A stretch of DNA of 64,000 nt, from positions 28,887-92,886 of the forward strand of contig JAJDJS010000005.1 of NCBI GenBank assembly GCA_030267325.1, read 5' to 3'. The position numbers and the translations under genes were made by a program. The stretch is from Desulfosarcina sp. OttesenSCG-928-A07 (GTDB lineage Bacteria; Desulfobacterota; Desulfobacteria; Desulfobacterales; Desulfosarcinaceae). Every line of letters starts with the position of its first letter. Within the stretch, counting starts at the first letter, position 1. Below are positions 23,039-33,582 of this stretch, piece after piece. The notes below the pieces were generated by a model. It saw only the letters and a list, made by a program, of their open reading frames with translations, was not told the origin of the DNA and searched no databases.

Positions 23039-24082
23039 TCAGAAATTTCCGCTAAAGTCGGTAATTCGGACCCTCTCACGCAGGGCGTCCAGTGTGATCC
23101 TCTCCACTTGGGCGTTTCCAATGGTATCCAGAAATACAAAATGGATATTCCGGCCTTCCCGTTTTTTGTCCTTTTCCATGGCTGCCAGTAAGATATCGGT
23201 TTCCACGGGCGGGTGAACCGGAAGATCATAAGATTGGATCAGTCGGATCAAGCGGTGGGCATCTGCCTGGGAAAGCATTTTTCGGGTGACGGAAAGCCGC
23301 GCTGCCATGGCCATACCAATGGCAACCGCTTCGCCGTGGGCAAGGCCGGTGCATTTCTCAATGGCATGTCCAAAGGTATGGCCGAAGTTCAGTTTGCGGC
23401 GTTCGCCATGTTCCCGCTCATCCCGGCTGACCACACCGGCCTTGATGGCAACAGACTGATACACCAAGCTGGAAATCACCTCCGGATCCAGTGCCATGGC
23501 CGCTTTTTGGGATGACTCCAGCTCCGCCACCATGGCAGCACTGGAAATGGCGCCGTGCTTGATGATTTCAGCCATGCCGCACAATACTTCCCGGCGGGGA
23601 AGCGTCTTTAACAATGCCATGTCGCAGATCACGATTTCAGGCTGGTTGAAGGTGCCCACCATATTTTTATATCCACCGAGATTCACGCCGTTTTTTCCAC
23701 CTACGCTGGCGTCCACCTGACTGAGCAGGGTTGTGGAAACAAAGCCAAACCGGATACCCCGCATATAGGTGGATGCCACAAACCCTGTGATATCACAGAC
23801 AATACCACCGCCGATGCCCAGGAGAAAAGTGGCGCGGTCCGCGCCTAGGTCAACCAATTGACGGTAAATATCGGAAACTGTTTCAAGGGTTTTTATTTTT
23901 TCACCCAGACCGATGGAAATCACCGGGCAGGCGGGAAAAAGTTCTCTGTAGTAGTGCGAAACCCTAGTGTCAGCAAGGATCACGGTGTTTTCCACCGGCA
24001 CATAATTGCCAATACGTGTGATGGACTCGCCCACAAAGATGGAAGAGTTTCCAAAAGTACCGCTGATCTGGAATGTTTTCAT
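23039..24082 (-). CDS. aroB: 3-dehydroquinate synthase
   Basis: The 347-residue protein has GIGGGIVCDITGFVAS near 88-103 for NAD binding, plus EIIKHG, NFGHTFGHAIE and AIGMAMAA, the metal-binding and substrate-binding signatures of 3-dehydroquinate synthase. It converts DAHP to 3-dehydroquinate in the shikimate pathway. It is convergent with the lipid-locus radical-SAM gene and co-directional with the Lon-like gene 27 bases upstream. All catalytic motifs look intact, so a housekeeping role is favoured over a secondary-metabolite cyclase. Confidence 0.93.
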   Translation of the reverse strand: MKTFQISGTFGNSSIFVGESITRIGNYVPVENTVILADTRVSHYYRELFPACPVISIGLGEKIKTLETVSDIYRQLVDLGADRATFLLGIGGGIVCDITGFVASTYMRGIRFGFVSTTLLSQVDASVGGKNGVNLGGYKNMVGTFNQPEIVICDMALLKTLPRREVLCGMAEIIKHGAISSAAMVAELESSQKAAMALDPEVISSLVYQSVAIKAGVVSRDEREHGERRKLNFGHTFGHAIEKCTGLAHGEAVAIGMAMAARLSVTRKMLSQADAHRLIRLIQSYDLPVHPPVETDILLAAMEKDKKREGRNIHFVFLDTIGNAQVERITLDALRERVRITDFSGNF

Positions 24083-24109
24083 GGAATTTCCGTTTTTTGG
24101 AGAGAAATC

Positions 24110-26539
24110 TTATTTTTCCGCGGCTTTATGCTCATCCCCAAACCGGCTCTTCAACCTGAGACTTTGTTTCAGATATTGCTCCAGTTTTTTCTGGACCTGG
24201 CCATAAACCGTCCTGGCGGGATATTTTCCGTTTTTGTTGGGTTTTCCGGCGGGAACGCCTGTTAAAATCTCGATGCCTTCTGTCACTGTTGAAACCTGCC
24301 AGATTCGAAACTGGTTTTTCTTTACTGCATCAATCACGCTTTTTTTCAGCATCAGGTTTTTGACATTGGCTGCGGGAATCATCACCCCTTGGATGCCGGT
24401 GAGACCTTTGCTCTGGCACACATCAAAAAATCCTTCGATTTTCTGATTGATGCCGCCGATGGACTGGATCTGGCCTTTTTGATTAATGGAACCGGTAACG
24501 GCAATTCCCTGGTGAATGGGAATGTCCGACAGGCTGGAAAGAATGGCATACAATTCGGTGGATGAGGCGCTGTCGCCGTCAATGCCGCTGTAGCTTTGCT
24601 CAAAGGTCAGGCTGATGGAAAGGCTTAAGGGGTAATGCTGGGCAAAGGTCCGGCCCAGATATCCGGAAAGGATCATCACGCCCTTGTCATGGATACGGCC
24701 AGAAAGCCGGGATTCCCGTTCAATATTGATGATGCCGGGCCGGCCCATGAAGGTTTCCGCAGTGATGCGGGTCGGGCGGCCAAAGGAAAGGTCATCGATC
24801 TGATACACGGCCAGGGCATTGACCTGGCCCACCACGTCGCCGGACACATCGATCATGATGGTGCCGTCCACATAGTTTTCGTGGATTTTTTCCTCGTACA
24901 GGTTGTACCGGAAGCGGTATTCGGTAAACGCTTTGATCACATGGGTTTCTGTGACGCGGTCGGCATTTTCTTTCCGGGCCCAGTAGTCTGCCTCTTTGAG
25001 CACACCGGTGATGGCGCCGAATCTGAGGGAAAGCTTGTCTTTGCTTTCAATGGTTTTTTTCCCGTATTCCACTACGGCCGAAACGCCCCTGGGCGTAAAG
25101 GGAAGCAGCCCCGCATCCCGGCATACCCGGGCAATGAACCGGGCATACAGATAAATGGTTTCACGGGTCCGGGTAACTTCAACATCAAAATCCGCCCGGA
25201 TCCGAAAAATTTTGTTGAACTTGGGGTCATAGACCTGAAGGGCCTGGAACGCGTCGTAGTCCCCCAGCAAAATGACCTTGAGATTCAGCGGAATGGGGGA
25301 CGGCCGCAGGGAAACTGTTCCCAGCCCCATATCTGATGCGACATCTTCAATCTGCAGCGTGTGATTTTGAAGGCTCCGGCTGAGGGTCTCCCACACCTGG
25401 GCAGGGTTTAAAATCGCATCCACTTCCAGGATGAGAAATCCGCCGTTGGCCCGGAGAAGGGCGCCGGACTGTACCATGGTAAAATCCGTGACAAGGGTTC
25501 CCATGAGGGGTTTTTTGTCAATATGGCCGAACAGGGCCGCGTGGGTGGGATTGGGCTCAAACACCACCGGCGCGCCCTCAAGATCGGACCGGTCTTCCAG
25601 GACATTGATACGGTAGCGGTTCAGGGAAAGCGTTTCTTCCGGATCTGGTAAAACCTGCGCTTCTTCAGGTTCAAGCTCTACTTGCCGGGGCATGAAAAGG
25701 GAAACATGTTCCACCATGTCTGCCTGCATTTCATCCAGAAATTTCAAAATTTCAGGTTCGGCAGCATAATTTTCCCGGACCAGATCGATCCGATTTTTAA
25801 TGACCCCAAGGCTCAGATCATCCACCTGCTTTCGGATCTCTTTTTGTTCAACAGCTGAAATACGGCCCACTTCCCGAAGCATGGCCTCAATGGCGTCCTG
25901 GATTTTTTCCACAGCCCGCTCAATGGACCGCTGCACCTTTCCCGGCAGCTTGTCAAAGGAAGCCTGGCTGTGGGGGTGGTCACCATCCATGGGAATGACC
26001 TGATAGCCTGCATCTGTTTTTTCTACCTTGAGGTTGTTTTCTGCGGCAACCTCGTCCAGGTGATCCATGTGGGTCTGTTTGGTTTTGTTGTGACGTTCTT
26101 GAATCTCGGCCATTTTCTGGTGAAATGCAGGCGACTGAAATTCTTTGGGCATGCGGATTTTTAAATCTGATACCAGCCGGTTGATGCTTTTGGAAAAACG
26201 GATCGCCTGACCCGGACTTACGGAAATGACCTTGGGTCGGTACGCATCCCTGAAGTTGTTCACCATGCACCAGTCTGGCGGTGTGGGACGTGTTTTGGCC
26301 AGGGTGGCGGCAATCTCATGGGTAATGGTGGTTTTCCCGGTGCCTTCGGGACCGGTGACAATAATATGATAGCCGTCGCTTTTCATCTCAAGGCCAAAGG
26401 TGATGGCCCGGACTGCCCGCTCCTGGCCGATGACCTGGTCCAGGGGCAAGATCTCGGCAGTGGTCTCAAAATCAAAAATCAATGGATCGCACAACCGGCG
26501 CAGATCCGCCACAGGGACTTCATTGGGATGGGACAACAT
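24110..26539 (-). CDS. Lon-like ATP-dependent protease (LonB/AAA_32 type)
   Basis: The 809-residue protein has an N-terminal AAA region with Walker A TGPEGTGKT near 58-66 and a C-terminal Lon protease domain. GIDGDSASS places the catalytic Ser near 655, and INQKIEGFF the catalytic Lys near 700. A long helical, coiled-coil-like insert occupies the middle of the ATPase region. This layout is the LonB-like soluble form, not classical LonA. It should degrade misfolded or regulatory proteins. It stands alone upstream of aroB with a 27-base gap. The stretch 26540-26740 upstream holds no gene. Confidence 0.9.
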   Translation of the reverse strand: MLSHPNEVPVADLRRLCDPLIFDFETTAEILPLDQVIGQERAVRAITFGLEMKSDGYHIIVTGPEGTGKTTITHEIAATLAKTRPTPPDWCMVNNFRDAYRPKVISVSPGQAIRFSKSINRLVSDLKIRMPKEFQSPAFHQKMAEIQERHNKTKQTHMDHLDEVAAENNLKVEKTDAGYQVIPMDGDHPHSQASFDKLPGKVQRSIERAVEKIQDAIEAMLREVGRISAVEQKEIRKQVDDLSLGVIKNRIDLVRENYAAEPEILKFLDEMQADMVEHVSLFMPRQVELEPEEAQVLPDPEETLSLNRYRINVLEDRSDLEGAPVVFEPNPTHAALFGHIDKKPLMGTLVTDFTMVQSGALLRANGGFLILEVDAILNPAQVWETLSRSLQNHTLQIEDVASDMGLGTVSLRPSPIPLNLKVILLGDYDAFQALQVYDPKFNKIFRIRADFDVEVTRTRETIYLYARFIARVCRDAGLLPFTPRGVSAVVEYGKKTIESKDKLSLRFGAITGVLKEADYWARKENADRVTETHVIKAFTEYRFRYNLYEEKIHENYVDGTIMIDVSGDVVGQVNALAVYQIDDLSFGRPTRITAETFMGRPGIINIERESRLSGRIHDKGVMILSGYLGRTFAQHYPLSLSISLTFEQSYSGIDGDSASSTELYAILSSLSDIPIHQGIAVTGSINQKGQIQSIGGINQKIEGFFDVCQSKGLTGIQGVMIPAANVKNLMLKKSVIDAVKKNQFRIWQVSTVTEGIEILTGVPAGKPNKNGKYPARTVYGQVQKKLEQYLKQSLRLKSRFGDEHKAAEK

Positions 26540-26740
26540 GAAACGCCTGCCTTGACGTTATGGGGTTCGGCAAGATGGACAAACATTCGAAAAGCCGTGA
26601 TACGCCGGGTGCTGATGCGTTTCTGATTGCAAGCCAAAAAGTACGGCGTATGCGGGTTCCATACCATAGGATACCCCCGGATTCATCCCAAAAATCCCCT
26701 CATCTGATTCAAGGACAGTGTTCTGGGGGAAACCAAAAAT

Positions 26741-26771
26741 AAAAAACCACTTCCGAGAAACTCAGAAGTGG
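26741..26771 (-). terminator. Rho-independent terminator after tRNA-Lys
   Basis: On the minus strand CCACTTC (26765-26771) pairs with GAAGTGG (26747-26753). The stem extends by three more pairs past a one-base mismatch, and six Ts follow (26741-26746). It lies 11 bases past the tRNA 3' end. Confidence 0.85.
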
Positions 26772-26781
26772 CTGATGTTTT

Positions 26782-26858
26782 TGGTGGGCCGTATTGGAAT
26801 CGAACCAATAACCTACTGATTAAGAGTCAGGTGCTCTGCCTGGTTGAGCTAACGGCCC
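26782..26858 (-). tRNA. tRNA-Lys (anticodon CTT)
   Basis: On the minus strand the gene begins GGGCCGTTAGCTCA and ends GGCCCACCA. The anticodon loop CTCTTAA gives anticodon CTT, which reads AAG. The acceptor stem GGGCCGT pairs with ACGGCCC, the T-loop reads GGTTCGATTCC, and the CCA end is encoded. Length is 77 bases including CCA. Its promoter (26879-26908) and terminator (26741-26771) mark an independent unit. Confidence 0.96.
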
Positions 26859-26878
26859 TTTGAAACAAACGAATTCGC

Positions 26879-26908
26879 CTAATAACAGTTGACCCAAAAG
26901 GTTGTCAA
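26879..26908 (-). promoter_or_regulatory. Promoter of tRNA-Lys
   Basis: On the minus strand TTGACA (26903-26908) is a perfect -35 box, followed after 18 bases by TATTAG (26879-26884). The expected start of transcription is about 14 bases ahead of the tRNA. Confidence 0.6.
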
Positions 26909-26963
26909 CCCGTTTTTAAATATCCAGTATCTGCGCCGGATCAGGTATCGGCCAGGCATCAAG

Positions 26964-27752
26964 TCAGATATCTGATTCGATATCTGATCTGGCACTTGGC
27001 CATTTTCCCGAACGCTTTTGCTGTTTTCGCCTGCGTTCTGATTTCCATTGGTTTTTTTCCCGTTCCGGGTGTTTTTCCGTCTTTTTTTCCCATGGGGCCT
27101 TGGGGGACAAATCCGGAAAATAACTGCCTGCATGAACCGGCGGAAGGGGGCGCACTTCAGGGGCGCGTTGGGATTTTGCGGACAGATCGTCTCTGGTTCG
27201 CAGTACCGGTCCGGTAAAGGTTCCCACCGGCAACTGGTCGGCCAGCAAAAGATTGCCATAACACTGAAGGGTCACATTATACCGGATCAGATGGGAAAGA
27301 TTGACGGTCAGCATCACCGGATCAGAATCTCGTCGCCGGCCGATCCGAAGGGCCATTTCCGGTTCCCGGGAAAGTACAATGCCGGTTGCTGCTGCGGGTT
27401 CCATCCCCCTTTCCAGAACCACCGGATATCGCCGGCGGCGAACAGCGTACCATGCAAGCTTTGGCAGATTGTTTTTTTCAGGTGGCTTTGGGGTGATCAA
27501 CTGGTCCCGGTTTGTCGCACGGATTTGGTTTTCATCCATTTCAACCGGGCAGGGGGCCAGCGAATATACCACTTCAGCAAGGTCATGACGGCGGATATGG
27601 CGCCAGCCGTCTTCTTCATTCAGCGCCTGGAGAAGGTCTTTAATCCCCACAAAGCCGTTCTGATCCAGCACCAGTCCCAGTTCATCGGGATTTCGGCCCA
27701 GGACAGCGGCAAGGCGTTTTGCCAGTTTTTCCACATGGTGGCGATTTTTCAT
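26964..27752 (-). CDS. Divergent KptA/Tpt1-like RNA 2'-phosphotransferase
   Basis: The 262-residue product has the two-part KptA/Tpt1 layout. The N-terminal winged helix reads KLAKRLAAVLGRNPDELGLVL near 9-29, and an ADP-ribosyltransferase-like half begins with IRATNRDQ and continues YGNLLLADQLPVG. KptA uses NAD to remove 2'-phosphates from RNA. The canonical Arg-His after VL is replaced by Gly-Arg, and the YHGT motif is changed to WYAVR, so activity or substrate may differ. About 60 very basic residues follow at the C-terminus. ATG at 27752 is preferred to a GTG at 27782 because it gives the usual N-terminus. It is the last gene of the kdn operon direction. Confidence 0.6.
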   Translation of the reverse strand: MKNRHHVEKLAKRLAAVLGRNPDELGLVLDQNGFVGIKDLLQALNEEDGWRHIRRHDLAEVVYSLAPCPVEMDENQIRATNRDQLITPKPPEKNNLPKLAWYAVRRRRYPVVLERGMEPAAATGIVLSREPEMALRIGRRRDSDPVMLTVNLSHLIRYNVTLQCYGNLLLADQLPVGTFTGPVLRTRDDLSAKSQRAPEVRPLPPVHAGSYFPDLSPKAPWEKKTEKHPEREKNQWKSERRRKQQKRSGKWPSARSDIESDI

Positions 27753-27813
27753 GGGAAAGGGGAATCTTCCCAGCCTCTCCACCTTTGGGGGAGGAAAGAG
27801 GGCAGGATAAAAA

Positions 27814-28905
<1,092 letters not shown>

Positions 28906-28928
28906 TTATTTTCGAGATATGCGGGGTT

Positions 28929-30119
28929 TCAAATCCCCTTGAGCACCGTTGTCAGGGCCTGAATCCGTTTGTCAAGGTCAGCATCCGTCCACCCCAGCTT
29001 GATCTGGAGGGAAATTGTCCGCTCAATCAGGGCATCGGATTTGGGAACCGCAACTTTTTTGAAATCCGGGAAGTTGGGAAGGGCCTGGACGGCCAGCCGG
29101 GCAGGGGACTTGAGATCCTTGAAATGATGCCATTTTCGAATGTAGTGCCAGTTGTTGTCAAACCAGTGAAAACAGCCGTCCACGCCTGCGGCGCCAAGGG
29201 CTTTGACGGCCTGCCGGGTTTTTTCGAGGTTTGGCAGCAAAAAGGTGAGAAAGGTCGCAGAATCGCCGGAAGGGTCGGGAAGGGTCCGGAAGGTGATGCC
29301 GGGAATTTTTTCCATGGCGGTTTTGAGGACCGCCTTGTTGCGGCGCTGAATCTCCAGTATCCGGTCCAGCTTGCGAAGCTGGGCCAGTCCCACAGCCGCG
29401 TTGAGCTCGCAGATGCGATAGTTGGTCCCCACGGTCACATGATCTTCAGCGCCCCGGTCAGAACCGATATGGTCATGGCCATGATCGGAATACGCATCAG
29501 CCGTAAGGTACACTGCATTTTCATTCGTCACCACAGCACCGCCCTCGCCGCAGGTGACGGTTTTAACCGAATCAAAGGAAAAGCATCCAGCCTTTCCGAA
29601 ACCGCCCACGAATTTTCCCTGATGGGATGCCCCGAGACTCTGGCAGGCATCTTCAATGAGAACCAGTCCTTTTTGGTCGCACAGGGTTTTCAGCTCATCA
29701 ATGCGCGCCATGGCACCGCACATGTGAACAGGCAGCACGGCTTTGGTGGCTGGGGTTAGAGCCGCTGCCACGCCTTCCGGAGACAGGCACAAGGTATCGT
29801 CGATTTCGGCAAATACCGGAATCGCACCGGCCATGATCACGGATTCGATGGTGGCCACAAAGGTAAAGGGCGGAACAATGACCTCATCTCCGGCACCGAT
29901 ACCGCAGGCGGCAAGGGCAAGGGAAAGGGCCATCGTACCGTTGGCGCACAGGTGCGCGTATCCGACCTCCAGTTTGTCGGCCAGAAGGGCTTCCATTTCG
30001 CGGGCCTTCCACCGGCCTTTTCGGGCAGCGTCAAATCCGTACCGAAAAAGGACGCCGGTTTCCAGCACCTCATTGACTTCTTTACGTTCTTCATCACCGA
30101 AAATTTCAAATCCGGGCAT
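28929..30119 (-). CDS. kdnA: 8-amino-3,8-dideoxy-manno-octulosonate transaminase (KdnA)
   Basis: The 396-residue protein is a DegT/DnrJ/EryC1-type PLP aminotransferase. It begins MPGFEIFGDEER and contains ETGVLFRYGFDAARKGRWKA, which I recognise as characteristic of KdnA. The PLP lysine lies in FDSVKTVTCGEGG (Lys186). Start choice: GGAG precedes ATG at 30119 by 8 bases, while ATG at 30125 would leave only 2. It would transfer an amino group to the C8 aldehyde of oxidised Kdo, giving Kdo8N. It is followed by kdnB and preceded by a penicillin-binding protein gene 60 bases away. Confidence 0.88.
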   Translation of the reverse strand: MPGFEIFGDEERKEVNEVLETGVLFRYGFDAARKGRWKAREMEALLADKLEVGYAHLCANGTMALSLALAACGIGAGDEVIVPPFTFVATIESVIMAGAIPVFAEIDDTLCLSPEGVAAALTPATKAVLPVHMCGAMARIDELKTLCDQKGLVLIEDACQSLGASHQGKFVGGFGKAGCFSFDSVKTVTCGEGGAVVTNENAVYLTADAYSDHGHDHIGSDRGAEDHVTVGTNYRICELNAAVGLAQLRKLDRILEIQRRNKAVLKTAMEKIPGITFRTLPDPSGDSATFLTFLLPNLEKTRQAVKALGAAGVDGCFHWFDNNWHYIRKWHHFKDLKSPARLAVQALPNFPDFKKVAVPKSDALIERTISLQIKLGWTDADLDKRIQALTTVLKGI

Positions 30120-30179
30120 GTGCATTCTCCGTTTAGCCGGTGCGGACAAAGGTTTTTTCCGGATGTGGAAAATTGTCCG

Positions 30180-31604
30180 TTATCCTTTTAAATTCTTTCC
30201 GTTCGGCGTTTTTTTGGAAAAATAGTCTTTGTAATAATACTCAATTGCCATTCGCGCGTACTGGGTGGCACGGGTGCCGATATAGTCTCCATGGCCCACC
30301 ATGGCCGCCACCACAATTTTTTCTGTTCCTTGTTTTTCCGTGGCAAATCCCACAAACCAGTCAAACCGGGTATCTTTTTCACGATTGGAAATGGAACCGG
30401 TTTTTCCGCCGATATCCAGCTTGGAAAGGGTGGTGTCGCGTGCCTGATCCCGAAATGTTTTTCTGCCGGTTCCGGATGTGACGGTGGCCACCATGAGCCG
30501 CTCCAGGACCTTTGCGGTTTTCGGAGAAACTGCGGCCGGCAGAAAGCTGGGGCGGGTCTGATAGATACAGGTACGGGTATCATCGGCAATGACGTCGATC
30601 AAGGTGGGCTCCACAGGTTTTCCCCGGTTGACCACTGTGGCTGCGATCATGGCGCCGTGAAGGGGTGAGATCAGGGTCTGCCGGTTGAATCCGCTGGCGA
30701 TTTCCGCCAGGTGGTATTCGTCGTCCGTCAGGGTCAGATGGCTGGTGGGCCATGGAAGTTCAAATTCCACATCTTTATTGAACCCAAACGCAGTACCCAT
30801 CTTTTCCACCGCATTCCGATCCAGGTAGTGGGTGCCGATTTTTCCGAATACCGGATTGACGGACTGGGCAAAGGCATCCTGAAGGGTGATAAACTGAGTG
30901 TGGGCAGGGTTGGCATGGGTCAATTGGCGTTTGTACAGGGTATATTTACTGCCGTTGAAGGCAAAACGCGACAGGTGGGTATAGCCTTTTTCTTCAACAG
31001 CCGCTGCCGCAGTGATGATTTTGAAAAGGCTGGCAGCGGGAAATGCGGCGGTCAGGCAGGGGTTCTCATCGGCATTGACCTTGTTGAAACCGGTCATGGC
31101 CAGCACCCGGCCGGTTTCCGGGGACATCACCACAATGCCGATATACCGGGAGTTGACTCGGTCCAGCCGGCTTGTCAGATACTGGTGCAAATCCGGATCC
31201 AAGCTGGTTTTTACCGTATAGAGCCGGTTTCCGAAGGCCATCTCCACCGGCTGGGCGGAAACCGGGGAAAGGCAGCTTCGGTCAATGAGATACCGGACAT
31301 CGGACTTTCGAATCTGGTGACTGGCATCCGATACCTGGCTGAGTGACCTGGACGTTATGGAACGCTTTCCCAGTGATGCTTCGCCGCTTCGGAATACCAG
31401 CATCCATCCGATCCCCAGAAACAAAATCAGAAGTCCGATCCATATCAGCAATCGGACCGAAAATCGGAATGACTGTTGGGTCCTCGGGTTTCGGGACCGG
31501 TTACCCGGTGCTGAACGGCTGTTTTGTCGCAGGTGGTTCTGGTACGTCTTCCATCGGGGATAATCGGATAAGCGACTGTTACTTGGTCGGTAAATGTCTG
31601 TCAT
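30180..31604 (-). CDS. Penicillin-binding protein, class B-like transpeptidase
   Basis: The 474-residue protein has one N-terminal membrane segment (about 48-70) and a periplasmic transpeptidase domain with the three active motifs: SLFK (Ser near 192), SVN near 247 and KTG near 400. No glycosyltransferase domain is present. It should cross-link peptidoglycan and be a beta-lactam target. It is shorter than classical PBP2/PBP3 because the usual dimerisation domain is reduced. It precedes kdnA in the same direction, and 28 bases separate it from metG upstream, so it may share the metG transcript. Confidence 0.88.
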   Translation of the reverse strand: MTDIYRPSNSRLSDYPRWKTYQNHLRQNSRSAPGNRSRNPRTQQSFRFSVRLLIWIGLLILFLGIGWMLVFRSGEASLGKRSITSRSLSQVSDASHQIRKSDVRYLIDRSCLSPVSAQPVEMAFGNRLYTVKTSLDPDLHQYLTSRLDRVNSRYIGIVVMSPETGRVLAMTGFNKVNADENPCLTAAFPAASLFKIITAAAAVEEKGYTHLSRFAFNGSKYTLYKRQLTHANPAHTQFITLQDAFAQSVNPVFGKIGTHYLDRNAVEKMGTAFGFNKDVEFELPWPTSHLTLTDDEYHLAEIASGFNRQTLISPLHGAMIAATVVNRGKPVEPTLIDVIADDTRTCIYQTRPSFLPAAVSPKTAKVLERLMVATVTSGTGRKTFRDQARDTTLSKLDIGGKTGSISNREKDTRFDWFVGFATEKQGTEKIVVAAMVGHGDYIGTRATQYARMAIEYYYKDYFSKKTPNGKNLKG

Positions 31605-31632
31605 CTGAAAACCGTTTTGAGAAGGGTCCGTA

Positions 31633-33558
31633 TCAGCGCAGCGGCGTTCCCGGGGGAACGGTCCGGTCCAGCGTGGCCACGGTCACACCGGTTTCATCGG
31701 TCGCTGCAATCAGCATGCCTTTTGATAATACACCCATGAGTTTGGCAGGCTTGAGATTTGCCACAAGAATAACCTGCTTTCCCACCAGGGACTCGGGGGT
31801 GTAGTGTTCCGCAATACCCGACACAATGGTCCGGCGTTCGCCCATGTCCACTTCTAATTGAAGCAGTTTTTTTGCCTTGGGAACCGGCTGGGCAGAAATA
31901 ACAGTGCCCACCCGCAAATCAACTTTTAAGAAATCATCAAGGGTAATTTCCGGTTTGAAGGCGAGGGCAGGTGCTTTTTCAGAACCCGATGCCTCAGCTT
32001 CATCAGCATGGGGTTTGGTTTTTTCCACACGGGGGAACAGGGAAATGGCTTTTCGCAATTTATCGCCGGACCTAAGCCCTTTCCACACCGTGAGGCGGTT
32101 CATCTTGAAGAAATCATCGGTTCCGCTCATCCCCAGGTGCTTTTGCATGGTGATGGCCGTGTCTGGCATGACCGGGTAGATGAGCCCCGAAATAATGCGC
32201 AGTCCTTCCAGGAGATGGCGGATCACCGCTTCCAGTTGTTTTTTTGAAGACGGTGATTTGGCCAGCACCCAGGGGGCTGTGATGTCCACATACTTGTTCA
32301 TGTGGGTGATAAATTCCCAGACCGCGATAAGCCCTTTGTGAAAGGCAAAGCTTTCCATGGCCTGATTATAGGCGAAAATGGCGGTTTCGGCATTTTTTTT
32401 CAGCCCCAGGTCCATTTCTTCTTCAATATCCGGAGCTGCTTCGGGAATCACGCCGTCAAAATACTTGATGGCCATGGAAATGACCCGGGAAAACAAATTT
32501 CCCAGGTCATTGGCCAGATCCGCATTGATCCGTTGGATCAGGGCTGTTTCGCTGAAATTGGAATCAAGCCCGAAGGTCATGTCCCGCATGAGAAAAAACC
32601 GGAACGCGTCGGTCCCGTAAATATTTTTCATCTCCAGAGGATCAATGACATTGCCCACGGTTTTGCTCATCTTATTTTCTTCCACATTCCAGTACCCGTG
32701 GACATTGAGGTGCTGATAAAGGGGAAGACCTGCAGCTTTCAGCATGATGGGCCAGTAGATGCCGTGGGGCTTCAAAATATCCTTGGCCACGATGTGCTGA
32801 GCCACCGGCCAGTAGGTTTGGTATAAGTCCCTGTCCGGAAAGCCAAGGGCGGAGATGTAATTAAGCAGGGCGTCAAACCACACATAGGTCACATAATCCG
32901 GGTCAAAGGGGAGGGTGATGCCCCATTTGAGACGGGATTTGGGCCTTGAGATGCACAGATCCTCAAGGGGTTCCCGCAAAAACGCCAAAACTTCGTTTTT
33001 ATAGCGGGTCGGCCGGATAAAGTCCGGATGGGTCTCAATGTGCTGGATAAGCCAGTCCTGGTATTTTCCGAGCTTAAAAAAGTAATTGGCCTCTTTGATG
33101 GTTTCCGGTGGGGCCTGATGGTCCGGACAACACCCGTCGACGAGTTCCCGTTCCATATAGAATCGCTCGCACCCGAAACAATAAAGCCCCTCATACTCGC
33201 TGAAGTAAATATCTCCGGAATCGTAAATCTGCTGGAGAATTTTTTCCACCACAGCAATATGGGCCGGATCGGTTGTGCGGATGAAGGCGTCATTGGAAAT
33301 ATTCAGTTCAGGCCACAGGTCTTGGAAAATCTTGCTGATGTTGTCCACATAAGCTCGGGGCGAACAACCTTCTTTCTGGGCAGCGCGGACAATTTTGTCG
33401 CCATGCTCGTCTGTTCCCGTGAGAAACCAGGTTTTGTCCGTATGCATGGAATGGAACCGGCGGGCCACGTCTGCCGCAACCGTTGTGTACGCATGTCCCA
33501 GGTGGGGACGGGCGTTGACGTAGTAAATGGGGGTGGTGATGTAAAATGGCGCGGTCAT
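31633..33558 (-). CDS. metG: Methionyl-tRNA synthetase
   Basis: The 641-residue class I synthetase has HLGHAY near 19-24 and KMSKT near 298-302 for ATP binding. A Cys-rich zinc knuckle (CFGCERFY, CCPDHQ) lies near 126-148. The C-terminal 110 residues are a tRNA-binding OB fold (VDLRVGTVISAQPVPKAKKL), as in homodimeric MetRS. It charges tRNA-Met. The neighbours ricT and holB lie directly upstream in the same direction, a common arrangement in bacteria. Confidence 0.97.
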   Translation of the reverse strand: MTAPFYITTPIYYVNARPHLGHAYTTVAADVARRFHSMHTDKTWFLTGTDEHGDKIVRAAQKEGCSPRAYVDNISKIFQDLWPELNISNDAFIRTTDPAHIAVVEKILQQIYDSGDIYFSEYEGLYCFGCERFYMERELVDGCCPDHQAPPETIKEANYFFKLGKYQDWLIQHIETHPDFIRPTRYKNEVLAFLREPLEDLCISRPKSRLKWGITLPFDPDYVTYVWFDALLNYISALGFPDRDLYQTYWPVAQHIVAKDILKPHGIYWPIMLKAAGLPLYQHLNVHGYWNVEENKMSKTVGNVIDPLEMKNIYGTDAFRFFLMRDMTFGLDSNFSETALIQRINADLANDLGNLFSRVISMAIKYFDGVIPEAAPDIEEEMDLGLKKNAETAIFAYNQAMESFAFHKGLIAVWEFITHMNKYVDITAPWVLAKSPSSKKQLEAVIRHLLEGLRIISGLIYPVMPDTAITMQKHLGMSGTDDFFKMNRLTVWKGLRSGDKLRKAISLFPRVEKTKPHADEAEASGSEKAPALAFKPEITLDDFLKVDLRVGTVISAQPVPKAKKLLQLEVDMGERRTIVSGIAEHYTPESLVGKQVILVANLKPAKLMGVLSKGMLIAATDETGVTVATLDRTVPPGTPLR

Positions 33559-33582
33559 GTCGGAGACTTCCTCTTTCCGGCT

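Noticed and set aside
23039..24082. aroB as part of the lipid locus (cyclitol or amino-shikimate type)
   Set aside because: All normal DHQ synthase motifs are present and it is convergent with the locus, so a housekeeping role is simpler.
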